Below, in pieces: positions 1 through 4,125 of a stretch of 8,651 bases of DNA. Each line of letters begins with the position of its first letter. The stretch's first letter is position 1. This DNA comes from an uncultured Oscillospiraceae bacterium (GTDB lineage Bacteria; Bacillota; Clostridia; Oscillospirales; Oscillospiraceae). Below the pieces are notes generated by a model, which saw only the letters and a list, made by a program, of their open reading frames with translations, was not told where the DNA came from and did no database searches. Where the stretch lies: positions 1-8,651 of the forward strand of contig CAJUEG010000096.1 in assembly GCA_910584835.1 (NCBI GenBank). Reading direction: 5' to 3'. The position numbers and the translations under genes are program-made.

Positions 1-664
1 CGGTGAGCAGGATGAGGGCGTCGTCCAGCACGGCCTCCATCTTCTCGGTGTCGGTGACCATATAGGGGGTGATGTAGCCCCGGTCCAGCTGCATGCCCTC
101 CACGACCTCGCTGTAGGTCTCGGCGGTCTTGGACTCCTCCACGGTGATGACGCCGTCGTGGCTCACCTTCTCCATGGCCTCGGCGATGAGGGTGCCGATG
201 GCCTCGTCGGAGGAGGAGATGGCGCCCACGCGGGCGATGTCGGAGGTGCCGGAGACGGGCTTGGAGTGGCCCTTGATGGCGTCGATGGCGGCGTCGGTGG
301 CCTTGGAGATGCCCTTCTTCATCACCATGGGGTTGGCCCCGGCGGCCAGGTTCTTCAGGCCCTCGCGGATGATGGCCTGGGCCAGCAGGGTGGCGGTGGT
401 GGTGCCGTCGCCGGCCACGTCGTTGGTCTTGGTGGAGACCTCCTTAACGATCTGGGCGCCCATGTTCTCAAACGGGTCGGCCAGCTCGATCTCCTTGGCG
501 ATGGTCACGCCGTCGTTGGTGATGAGGGGGGTGCCGAACTTCTTGTCCAGCACCACGTTGCGGCCCTTGGGGCCCATGGTGATCTTGACGGTGTCGGCCA
601 GCTGGTTGACGCCCCGCTCCAGGGCGTGGCGGGCCTCTTCGCCGTAGCAGATGATCTTAGACAT
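1..664 (-). CDS. groEL: Chaperonin GroEL (Hsp60), N-terminal part, cut by window edge
   Basis: This is the 60-kDa chaperonin subunit, which forms the double-ring cytosolic folding chamber capped by GroES and driven by ATP. The window holds the ATG (662-664) and 221 codons; the family has about 540 residues, so the rest lies left of base 1. The translation begins MSKIICYGEEARHAL. It contains ITMGPKGRNVVLDK (residues 28-41), the nucleotide pocket TNDGVTIAKEIEL (49-61), and the ATP/Mg motif GDGTTTAT (85-92), whose Asp86 matches the catalytic-domain Asp87 of E. coli. A ribosome site TTGGAGGT (673-680) lies 8 nt before the ATG. It is the second gene of the operon with groES, but 301 nt separate the groES stop from this start, which is unusually long. 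Control is expected from the CIRCE-bearing promoter ahead of groES. The identity is secure. Confidence 0.98.
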   Translation of the reverse strand, partial: MSKIICYGEEARHALERGVNQLADTVKITMGPKGRNVVLDKKFGTPLITNDGVTIAKEIELADPFENMGAQIVKEVSTKTNDVAGDGTTTATLLAQAIIREGLKNLAAGANPMVMKKGISKATDAAIDAIKGHSKPVSGTSDIARVGAISSSDEAIGTLIAEAMEKVSHDGVITVEESKTAETYSEVVEGMQLDRGYITPYMVTDTEKMEAVLDDALILLT

Positions 665-714
665 ATCGCATTACCTCCAAATATTTGAGATGATTTAACG
701 TTGTTGCCGTGCCT

Positions 715-729
715 CGCCGGTTCGCGGCG
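715..729 (-). other. Small hairpin upstream of groEL
   Basis: The arms CGCCG (715-719) and CGGCG (725-729) enclose a 5-nt loop. It is the last stem before the AT-rich stretch that carries the groEL ribosome site, so the start itself appears unstructured. No U-tract follows, so this is not a terminator. Confidence 0.45.
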
Positions 730-731
730 CG

Positions 732-813
732 CGGCTTCCGAATTCCAGATTTGAAGCCTTACTCCACGATGGCGAGAATATCGTTCTGACGGACGATGGT
801 GTACTCCTCGCCG
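732..813 (-). repeat. 82-bp direct repeat, groEL-proximal copy of the groES 3' end
   Basis: This copy matches 939-1020 at 81 of 82 positions with a constant offset of 207 bp. The one difference is T752 against C959 (plus strand). The repeat covers the last 55 nt of groES plus 27 nt after its stop. It lies in the groES-groEL gap and is not part of the intact groES gene. Confidence 0.96.
759..812 (-). pseudogene. Duplicated C-terminal fragment of groES (18 codons including stop)
   Basis: Read on the minus strand, this encodes GEEYTIVRQNDILAIVE and a TAA stop, identical at the nucleotide level to the real groES end at 966-1019. It has lost the rest of the gene. An in-frame ATG at 858-860 inside the adjacent structured segment would give a 33-codon fused ORF, but no ribosome site precedes it. 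I therefore treat it as a gene remnant from a partial duplication or an insertion event. Another possibility is that it is kept because it carries an RNA element, since the hairpin just after the stop is also duplicated. Confidence 0.88.
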
Positions 814-938
814 CCTCTCCCCACAAAACTTCGTTTCGCGGGGACCCCTTGGGATTTCATTTGCGGCTGCCGGAAGTAAATTCCGTCAGCCTCCGGCGCT
901 TGCGCGCCGCCCCATCTTCCGATGGGGCCCCAGGTGGA
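814..938 (-). other. 125-nt multi-hairpin segment between the two groES-tail copies
   Basis: This segment separates the two repeat copies and looks foreign to a chaperonin operon. On the groE mRNA strand it folds into four consecutive stems. (1) 909-928: 8 bp, GCCCCATC/GATGGGGC, with a GGAA tetraloop. (2) 895-908: 5 bp, GGCGC/GCGCC, with a GCAA tetraloop. (3) 865-891: GGCTG/CAGCC plus CGGAA/TTCCG across one mismatch, loop of 5. (4) 818-844: 12 bp with arms TCCCCGCGAAAC and GTTTTGTGGGGA, a GAA loop and two G-T pairs. The G-T pairs make stem 4 continuous only on the minus-strand RNA, and the GNRA loops also exist only on that strand. No ORF with a ribosome site is present. It may be a dispersed structured repeat or an RNA-processing element; I do not recognise a named family. 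Confidence 0.7.
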
Positions 939-1020
939 CGGCTTCCGAATTCCAGATTCGAAGCCTTACTCCACGATGGCGAGAATATCGTTCTGACGGA
1001 CGATGGTGTACTCCTCGCCG
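939..1020 (-). repeat. 82-bp direct repeat, original copy spanning the groES 3' end
   Basis: This is the partner of 732-813. It includes the last 55 nt of the intact groES gene and 27 nt of downstream sequence. Because it sits in the complete gene, it is taken as the parental copy. Confidence 0.96.
940..965 (-). other. Hairpin directly after the groES stop
   Basis: On the mRNA strand GGCTTC-GAAT pairs with ATTC-G-GAAGCC, leaving a CTGGA loop and one bulged G, starting at the base after the TAA. In the duplicated copy (733-758) the single base change breaks one pair of the GAAT/ATTC part, so the parental hairpin is the better-formed one. There is no U-tract, so it is more likely a 3'-end stabiliser or processing site than a terminator. 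Confidence 0.5.
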
Positions 1021-1250
1021 TCCACCTTGACCTCGGTGCCGGAATACTTGCTGGTGAGCACCTTGTCGCCCACCTTCACGGTCATGACGACCTCCTTGCC
1101 GTCCACCATGCCGCCGGGGCCCACGGCCACCACTTCGGCCATCTCGGGCTTCTCCTTGGCGTTGGCGGTGAGGATGATGCCGCCCTTGGTCTTTTCCTCG
1201 GCCTCCAGGGCCTTGAGGATCACACGGTCAGACAGGGGTTTGAGATTCAT
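966..1250 (-). CDS. groES: Co-chaperonin GroES (Hsp10)
   Basis: This is the heptameric lid of the GroEL folding chamber; it acts in the cytosol. It has 94 residues, the usual length. The start MNLKPLSDRVILK matches the family N-terminus. The mobile loop that docks on GroEL lies at about residues 16-33 and contains KTKGGIIL. The core has EVVAVGPG and VKVGDKVL, and the C-terminus is YTIVRQNDILAIVE. A strong ribosome site AAGGAGG (1259-1265) stands 8 nt before the ATG. It is the first gene of groES-groEL, about 180 nt downstream of CIRCE, so both the leader and the gap to groEL are longer than usual. Its last 18 codons are duplicated downstream at 759-812, but the gene itself is intact. Confidence 0.98.
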   Translation of the reverse strand: MNLKPLSDRVILKALEAEEKTKGGIILTANAKEKPEMAEVVAVGPGGMVDGKEVVMTVKVGDKVLTSKYSGTEVKVDGEEYTIVRQNDILAIVE

Positions 1251-1292
1251 TGTTGGTTCCTCCTTATGATATAGTTTACGTAATAACTGTAT

Positions 1293-1414
1293 TGCGCGGA
1301 GCCGTCGTGAGCAGCGGGCTAAGACCGGAGTGGAGCAAAAGCGGGGAGGCCCCGGCGGGGCCGGACAGCTTTTGCGGAATCGGAGGGCTTAGAACCGCGT
1401 CGCGAACAGGCGCA
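1293..1414 (-). repeat. Imperfect ~120-nt inverted repeat in the groESL 5' leader
   Basis: The sequence is nearly symmetric about a GGC loop at 1354-1356. Paired blocks from the inside out are GGCCCC/GGGGCC (1348-1353 with 1357-1362), a symmetric 5-nt internal loop, GCAAAAGC/GCTTTTGC (1335-1342 with 1368-1375), CTAAG/CTTAG (1319-1323 with 1388-1392), and TGCGC/GCGCA (1293-1297 with 1410-1414). It lies between CIRCE and the groES ribosome site, so it should be transcribed as a long hairpin in the leader. It may be a MITE-like insertion or a real leader structure. No ORF with a ribosome site is seen in 1266-1430. Confidence 0.72.
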
Positions 1415-1430
1415 GCGTAGATGCGCTGTG

Positions 1431-1457
1431 TTAGCACTCTTTTTATCTGAGTGCTAA
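1431..1457 (-). promoter_or_regulatory. CIRCE operator (HrcA binding site)
   Basis: This is a perfect TTAGCACTC-N9-GAGTGCTAA inverted repeat, the conserved operator of class I heat-shock operons bound by the HrcA repressor. It lies just downstream of the groE -10 box, so the transcript would begin at or next to it. HrcA release on heat stress is known for the family; hrcA itself is not in the window. Confidence 0.98.
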
Positions 1458-1468
1458 CTACGAGTATG

Positions 1469-1497
1469 ATAATACCCTCTTTGCCGGAAAAAATCAA
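1469..1497 (-). promoter_or_regulatory. Sigma-A promoter of groES-groEL
   Basis: On the minus strand, -35 TTGATT (1492-1497), a 17-nt spacer and -10 TATTAT (1469-1474) precede CIRCE by 11 nt. An AT-rich stretch just upstream of the -35 (about 1502-1517) could act as an UP element. The layout, with promoter then CIRCE at the start site, matches known groE operons of Firmicutes. Confidence 0.85.
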
Positions 1498-1605
1498 CCC
1501 CCAATTTCAAAAATTTTGGGCCAGACGGCAAAAATTCACTCTCCGTTCACATTCGCCCCGCCGCATCGCTTTCACCGCCGCACCCAGACTGCTAAATTTC
1601 GCCGC

Positions 1606-1638
1606 AAAAACACCCCCGGCGCGGATGTGCGCCGGGGG
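1606..1638 (-). terminator. Rho-independent terminator after nrdR
   Basis: On the minus strand a perfect 10-bp stem CCCCCGGCGC/GCGCCGGGGG (1629-1638 with 1613-1622) has a 6-nt loop and is followed within 2 nt by TTTTT (1606-1610). It begins 6 nt past the nrdR stop and separates nrdR from the groE promoter. The remaining stretch 1498-1605 shows no gene. Confidence 0.9.
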
Positions 1639-1644
1639 CGTGCG

Positions 1645-2100
1645 TTACTTCTCCTCCAGGAGCTTGGTCAGCTCCGCCATGAAGGTGTTGATATCCTTGA
1701 ACTGCCGGTACACCGAGGCAAAGCGGACATAGGACACCTCGTCCACATCCTTGAGCTTTTCCATCACCAGCTCGCCGATCTCGGTGCTGGGCACCTCACG
1801 CTCCATCTCGTTTTGCAGGGACTGCTCAATCTCCCCCGCCATCTGCTCCAGGGTGGACATGGACACCGAGCGCTTCTCACAGGATTTGAGCATACTGTTC
1901 AGCAGCTTGTTCTTGTCGAAGGCCTGACGGCTGCCGTCCCGCTTGATGACCATCAGGGGCAGGCTCTCCACAATCTCATAAGTAGTGAACCGCTTGCGGC
2001 AGGCCAGGCATTCCCGCCGGCGGCGGATGCTGCTGCCCTCCTCGGCGGGGCGGGAGTCCACAACCTTGCTCTCCAAATGGGCGCAGTACGGGCATTTCAC
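1645..2100 (-). CDS. nrdR: Transcriptional repressor NrdR
   Basis: NrdR is a zinc-ribbon/ATP-cone repressor that senses dATP/ATP and shuts down ribonucleotide reductase genes by binding NrdR boxes. The zinc ribbon uses C3 and C6 (KCPYC) and C31 and C34 (ECLACRKRF), with the basic DNA-binding run RRRR at 26-29 between them. The ATP-cone follows from about residue 49 (VIKRDGSRQAFDKNKL). I choose the GTG at 2098-2100, which gives the canonical MKCPYC start and 151 residues, the usual length. An ATG at 2110-2112 would add four residues (MDAV) and sits directly against AGGAAAGG, so it is the main alternative. In-frame ATGs at 2161 and 2143 are excluded because the -10 box lies between or over them. 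No nrd genes are nearby, so it acts in trans. It has its own promoter and terminator. Confidence 0.95.
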   Translation of the reverse strand: MKCPYCAHLESKVVDSRPAEEGSSIRRRRECLACRKRFTTYEIVESLPLMVIKRDGSRQAFDKNKLLNSMLKSCEKRSVSMSTLEQMAGEIEQSLQNEMEREVPSTEIGELVMEKLKDVDEVSYVRFASVYRQFKDINTFMAELTKLLEEK

Positions 2101-2143
2101 AACAGCATCCATCCTTTCCTGACTGAAATCAAACATCTTTGAC

Positions 2144-2152
2144 ATTATAACA
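2144..2152 (-). promoter_or_regulatory. Extended -10 promoter of nrdR
   Basis: The minus strand reads TGTTATAAT, a perfect TGn extension plus a perfect TATAAT (2144-2149). The matching -35 position (TACCCA, 2167-2172) is poor, as is common for extended -10 promoters. The expected start near 2137 gives a leader of about 37 nt to the GTG. A TGACA-N13-TGTCA dyad (2140-2162) is centred close to the -10 and could bind a regulator, but I see no clear NrdR box. Confidence 0.7.
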
Positions 2153-2178
2153 TAGAGTGTCATAAATGGGTACTGTTT

Positions 2179-2206
2179 TTGAAAATATTTTTTTCCGCCG
2201 TATAGT
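2179..2206 (+). promoter_or_regulatory. Sigma-A-type promoter for the small Asn-rich gene
   Basis: TTGAAA (2179-2184), a 16-nt spacer and TATAGT (2201-2206) each match the sigma-A consensus at 5 of 6 positions. It faces the 51-residue gene at 2251, away from nrdR. It overlaps a second promoter-like signal read by a different sigma factor (2200-2229). Confidence 0.55.
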
Positions 2207-2229
2207 CTGCAAAAAAGGGTGGCATACTG
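2200..2229 (+). promoter_or_regulatory. Possible forespore sigma-G/F-type promoter
   Basis: GTATA (2200-2204), exactly 18 nt, then CATACTG (2223-2229) fits the Bacillus sigma-G consensus GHATR-N18-CATNHTA except for the last base. The ribosome site starts about 9 nt after it, giving a short leader. It is a pattern match only, and such short motifs occur by chance. Confidence 0.35.
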
Positions 2230-2250
2230 TACTGCGTGAGGTGATTAATT

Positions 2251-2406
2251 ATGGACAACCGCAATTTCAACAATCCCGAGAGCAAAAACCAGCAGGGCGG
2301 CCAGAACAAGAACCAGCAGAACGGCCAGAACAAGAAGGACCAGAACCCCGAAAACAAGAAGAACTCCAACAACCCCGAGAACAAGAACCATAACCGGGGC
2401 TACTGA
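2251..2406 (+). CDS. 51-residue Asn/Gln/Lys-rich, probably disordered protein
   Basis: I do not recognise a named family. The ATG at 2251 is preceded by GAGGTGAT (2238-2245), a strong ribosome site 5 nt away. Of 51 residues, 17 are Asn, 7 Gln and 7 Lys; there is no Leu, Ile, Val, Ala, Thr, Cys or Trp, so no folded core is expected. An imperfect repeat NPE(S/N)K recurs at residues 8-12, 32-36 and 41-45, with two QNK-centred units (18-20, 26-28) between. There is no signal peptide or membrane segment. The composition resembles spore storage proteins such as gamma-type SASP, and a sigma-G-like promoter precedes it, but the GPR protease site of SASPs is absent. A spore role is therefore a hypothesis. 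Other options are a stress-related hydrophilic protein or a nucleic-acid-binding tail. Confidence 0.78.
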   Translation: MDNRNFNNPESKNQQGGQNKNQQNGQNKKDQNPENKKNSNNPENKNHNRGY

Positions 2407-2414
2407 GCCGGCGG

Positions 2415-2440
2415 GGCGGAGGGCGCGCGCGTCCTCCGCC
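2415..2440 (+). other. Hairpin between the two small genes
   Basis: GGCGGAGG (2415-2422) and CCTCCGCC (2433-2440) form an 8-bp stem around a 10-nt GC-rich loop, 8 nt past the stop of the 51-residue gene. The following TTCGGTTTAA is only weakly U-rich, so it may be a leaky terminator or an mRNA 3'-end stabiliser. The next ribosome site begins 8 nt later. Confidence 0.5.
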
Positions 2441-2463
2441 TTCGGTTTAAAGGAGGAAGCGCC

Positions 2464-2655
2464 GTGAAACGCAAAAAGCCCGATGAACGGGAGCTGGCGG
2501 CCCGGGACCCCCGGTACCGCCCCCCTCCCTACGAGGACCTGTCCAGCCTGGTGGCCGGACGGATGCAGGCCGGTCCCCACTCCACGCCCCCCAGGGCGGG
2601 GTTTGAGCTGGACGACTGGCAGGACCCCGAGCTGTTCCACTCTCCCGAGCTTTGA
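2464..2655 (+). CDS. 63-residue hypothetical protein, charged and proline-rich
   Basis: I do not recognise this protein. It starts at a GTG with a near-perfect ribosome site AAAGGAGG (2449-2456) 7 nt upstream and ends just before a clean terminator, which argues that it is real. The N-terminus is basic (MKRKKPDERELAARDP), the middle has RPPPYEDL (residues 19-26), and the C-terminus is acidic and aromatic (FELDDWQDPELF, 47-58). It has no membrane segment, signal peptide or Cys pair, so it is presumably a small cytosolic protein. It is co-directional with the 51-residue gene 57 nt upstream and may share its transcript if the intervening hairpin is read through. Its function is unknown. Confidence 0.75.
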   Translation: MKRKKPDERELAARDPRYRPPPYEDLSSLVAGRMQAGPHSTPPRAGFELDDWQDPELFHSPEL

Positions 2656-2660
2656 GCAGG

Positions 2661-2684
2661 GCCCCCGCCGGAGCGGGGGCTTTT
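2661..2684 (+). terminator. Rho-independent terminator after the 63-residue gene
   Basis: GCCCCCGC (2661-2668) and GCGGGGGC (2673-2680) form a perfect 8-bp stem with a CGGA loop, followed at once by TTTT (2681-2684). It starts 5 nt past the stop and insulates the small genes from galK. Confidence 0.9.
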
Positions 2685-2718
2685 GCCGTTCCCGGCCTCT
2701 TTTTCTCTCCCCCCTCCC

Positions 2719-2747
2719 TTGCCAAACCCTGCCCGCTGTGGTATGCT
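2719..2747 (+). promoter_or_regulatory. Sigma-A promoter of galK-galT
   Basis: TTGCCA (2719-2724), a 17-nt spacer and TATGCT (2742-2747), with TGG just before the -10 giving a TGn extension. The start would fall near 2754, about 60 nt before galK. I found no cre site or other clear operator. Confidence 0.7.
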
Positions 2748-2761
2748 GAACTCATCTGACC

Positions 2762-2790
2762 GCAGGGCTGTCCGCGCCCTTCCGCCCTGC
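2762..2790 (+). other. Hairpin in the galK leader
   Basis: GCAGGGC (2762-2768) and GCCCTGC (2784-2790) form a perfect 7-bp stem with a 15-nt loop, ending 11 nt before the galK ribosome site. It lacks a U-tract. It may protect the 5' end or tune translation; nothing shows a ligand-binding riboswitch. Confidence 0.45.
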
Positions 2791-2813
2791 CATAAAAAGA
2801 TGAGGTGAACGCC

Positions 2814-4112
2814 ATGTCTACCTGTTCCCAACTGATCCATACGCTGAAAAGCGGCGGCTGCGACCCGGCCCTGGCCGCCCTCTACGCCCTGGACGGCACC
2901 GCCCGGCGGCTGGATGAGGCCCGGGCGCGGTGCGTGCGCACGGCGGAGGCCTTCGCCTCCCGCTATGGGGCGGATGCCCAAGGCGCCGCCCTGTTCTCCG
3001 GCCCCGGCCGCACCGAGATCGGCGGCAACCACACCGACCACCAGCATGGCCGGGTGCTGTGCGCCAGCGTAGACCTGGACATGCTGGCCTGTGCCGCCCC
3101 CAACGGGCTGGACGTGGTGCGCATCCAGTCCGAGGGCTACCCCGCGCTGGAGATCAGCCTCAGCGACCTGGCCCCGAAAAAGGAGGAGGAGAACACCTCC
3201 GCCGCCCTGGTCCGGGGCGTGGCCGCCAAAATCAAGGAGATGGGGTATTCCCTGTCCGGCTTTGACGCCTGCGCCAACTCCACGGTGCTGTCCGGCTCCG
3301 GTCTGTCCTCCTCCGCCGCCTACGAGACCCTGGTGGGCAACATTTTCAACCATTTCTGCTGCGGCGGCCAGCTGGACCCCGTGACCATCGCCAAAATCGG
3401 CCAGTACGCCGAGAACGTCTACTTCGGCAAGCCCTGCGGCCTGATGGACCAGATGGGTTCGTCGGTGGGGGCCTGTGTGGCCATCGACTTCAACGACCCC
3501 GCCTCCCCCATTGTGGAGCGGGTGGACTACGACTTCACCCGGTCCGGCCACACCCTGTGCATTGTGGACACCCGCTCCAGCCACGGCGATTTGACGGACG
3601 ACTACGCCGCCGTCACCCGGGAGATGGGGGCGGTGTCCGCCCACTTCGGCAAGGCGGTGCTGCGGGACGTGCCCGAGGCCAGCTTCCGTGCCGCCCTGCC
3701 GGCGCTGCGCCGGGAGTGCGGCGACCGGGCGGTGCTGCGGGCCCTCCACTTCTACGACGACGACCGCCGGGCGGCCCAGGAGGCCCAGGCCCTGAAAGCC
3801 GGGGACTTCACCCGCTTCCTGGCCCTGGTGAACGCCTCCGGCCTCTCCTCCTCCCTCCACCTGCAAAACACCTGGTCCACCGCCGACCCGAAGCAGCAGG
3901 CCATCCCTCTGGCTCTGGCGGTGGCGGCGGAGCTGCTAGATGGGACCGGGGCCGCCCGGGTTCACGGCGGCGGCTTCGCGGGCACCATCCAGGCCTTTGT
4001 GCCCAACGGCAGGCTGAACACCTTCCAGTCCGGCATGGAGGCCCTTCTGGGCGCGGGCACGTGCCATATCCTGCACATCCGTCCCCAGGGCGGCTGTGTG
4101 GTGGCGGAATGA
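2814..4112 (+). CDS. galK: Galactokinase (GHMP kinase family)
   Basis: It phosphorylates alpha-D-galactose with ATP to galactose-1-phosphate, the first committed Leloir step, in the cytosol. All GHMP landmarks are visible: the substrate motif GRTEIGGNHTDHQHG (residues 65-79), the phosphate loop VLSGSGLSSSAA (158-169), the presumed catalytic Asp212 in GLMDQM, and the C-terminal glycine motif HGGGFAG (384-390). The protein has 432 residues against about 390 in common GalK, with an N-terminal extension of roughly 30-40 residues. Its signature replaces the usual GRVNLIGEHTDY. I choose the ATG at 2814 because GAGGTG (2802-2807) is its ribosome site; an in-frame GTG at 2805 lies inside that site. 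It forms an operon with galT 13 nt downstream. A related GHMP sugar kinase is possible, but galT next door favours galactose. Confidence 0.93.
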   Translation: MSTCSQLIHTLKSGGCDPALAALYALDGTARRLDEARARCVRTAEAFASRYGADAQGAALFSGPGRTEIGGNHTDHQHGRVLCASVDLDMLACAAPNGLDVVRIQSEGYPALEISLSDLAPKKEEENTSAALVRGVAAKIKEMGYSLSGFDACANSTVLSGSGLSSSAAYETLVGNIFNHFCCGGQLDPVTIAKIGQYAENVYFGKPCGLMDQMGSSVGACVAIDFNDPASPIVERVDYDFTRSGHTLCIVDTRSSHGDLTDDYAAVTREMGAVSAHFGKAVLRDVPEASFRAALPALRRECGDRAVLRALHFYDDDRRAAQEAQALKAGDFTRFLALVNASGLSSSLHLQNTWSTADPKQQAIPLALAVAAELLDGTGAARVHGGGFAGTIQAFVPNGRLNTFQSGMEALLGAGTCHILHIRPQGGCVVAE

Positions 4113-4125
4113 GGGAGGATTTGTC

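Noticed and set aside
129..688. Plus-strand open frames opposite groEL
   Set aside because: They mirror the conserved groEL codons on the other strand and give Gly/Val/His- or Ala/Ser/Met-rich translations without any motif.
759..860. 33-codon ORF that fuses the structured segment to the duplicated groES tail
   Set aside because: An ATG at 858-860 is in frame with the groES remnant, but no ribosome site precedes it and it starts within a hairpin-rich region. Listed as a remnant instead.
1276..1497. 73-codon minus-strand ORF covering the groESL leader, CIRCE and promoter
   Set aside because: It overlaps the operator and promoter, lacks a ribosome site and has no recognisable sequence. It is a by-product of the GC-rich inverted repeat.
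2139..2166. Perfect TTGACA on the plus strand (2139-2144) as a further promoter for the Asn-rich gene
   Set aside because: The box at a 16-nt spacing is only CATAAA, and it overlaps the nrdR promoter. Better sites lie closer to the gene at 2179-2229.
2529..3866. 445-codon open frame on the minus strand opposite the 63-residue gene and galK
   Set aside because: Antisense shadow of galK with compositionally odd translation, no ribosome site and no recognisable domain.
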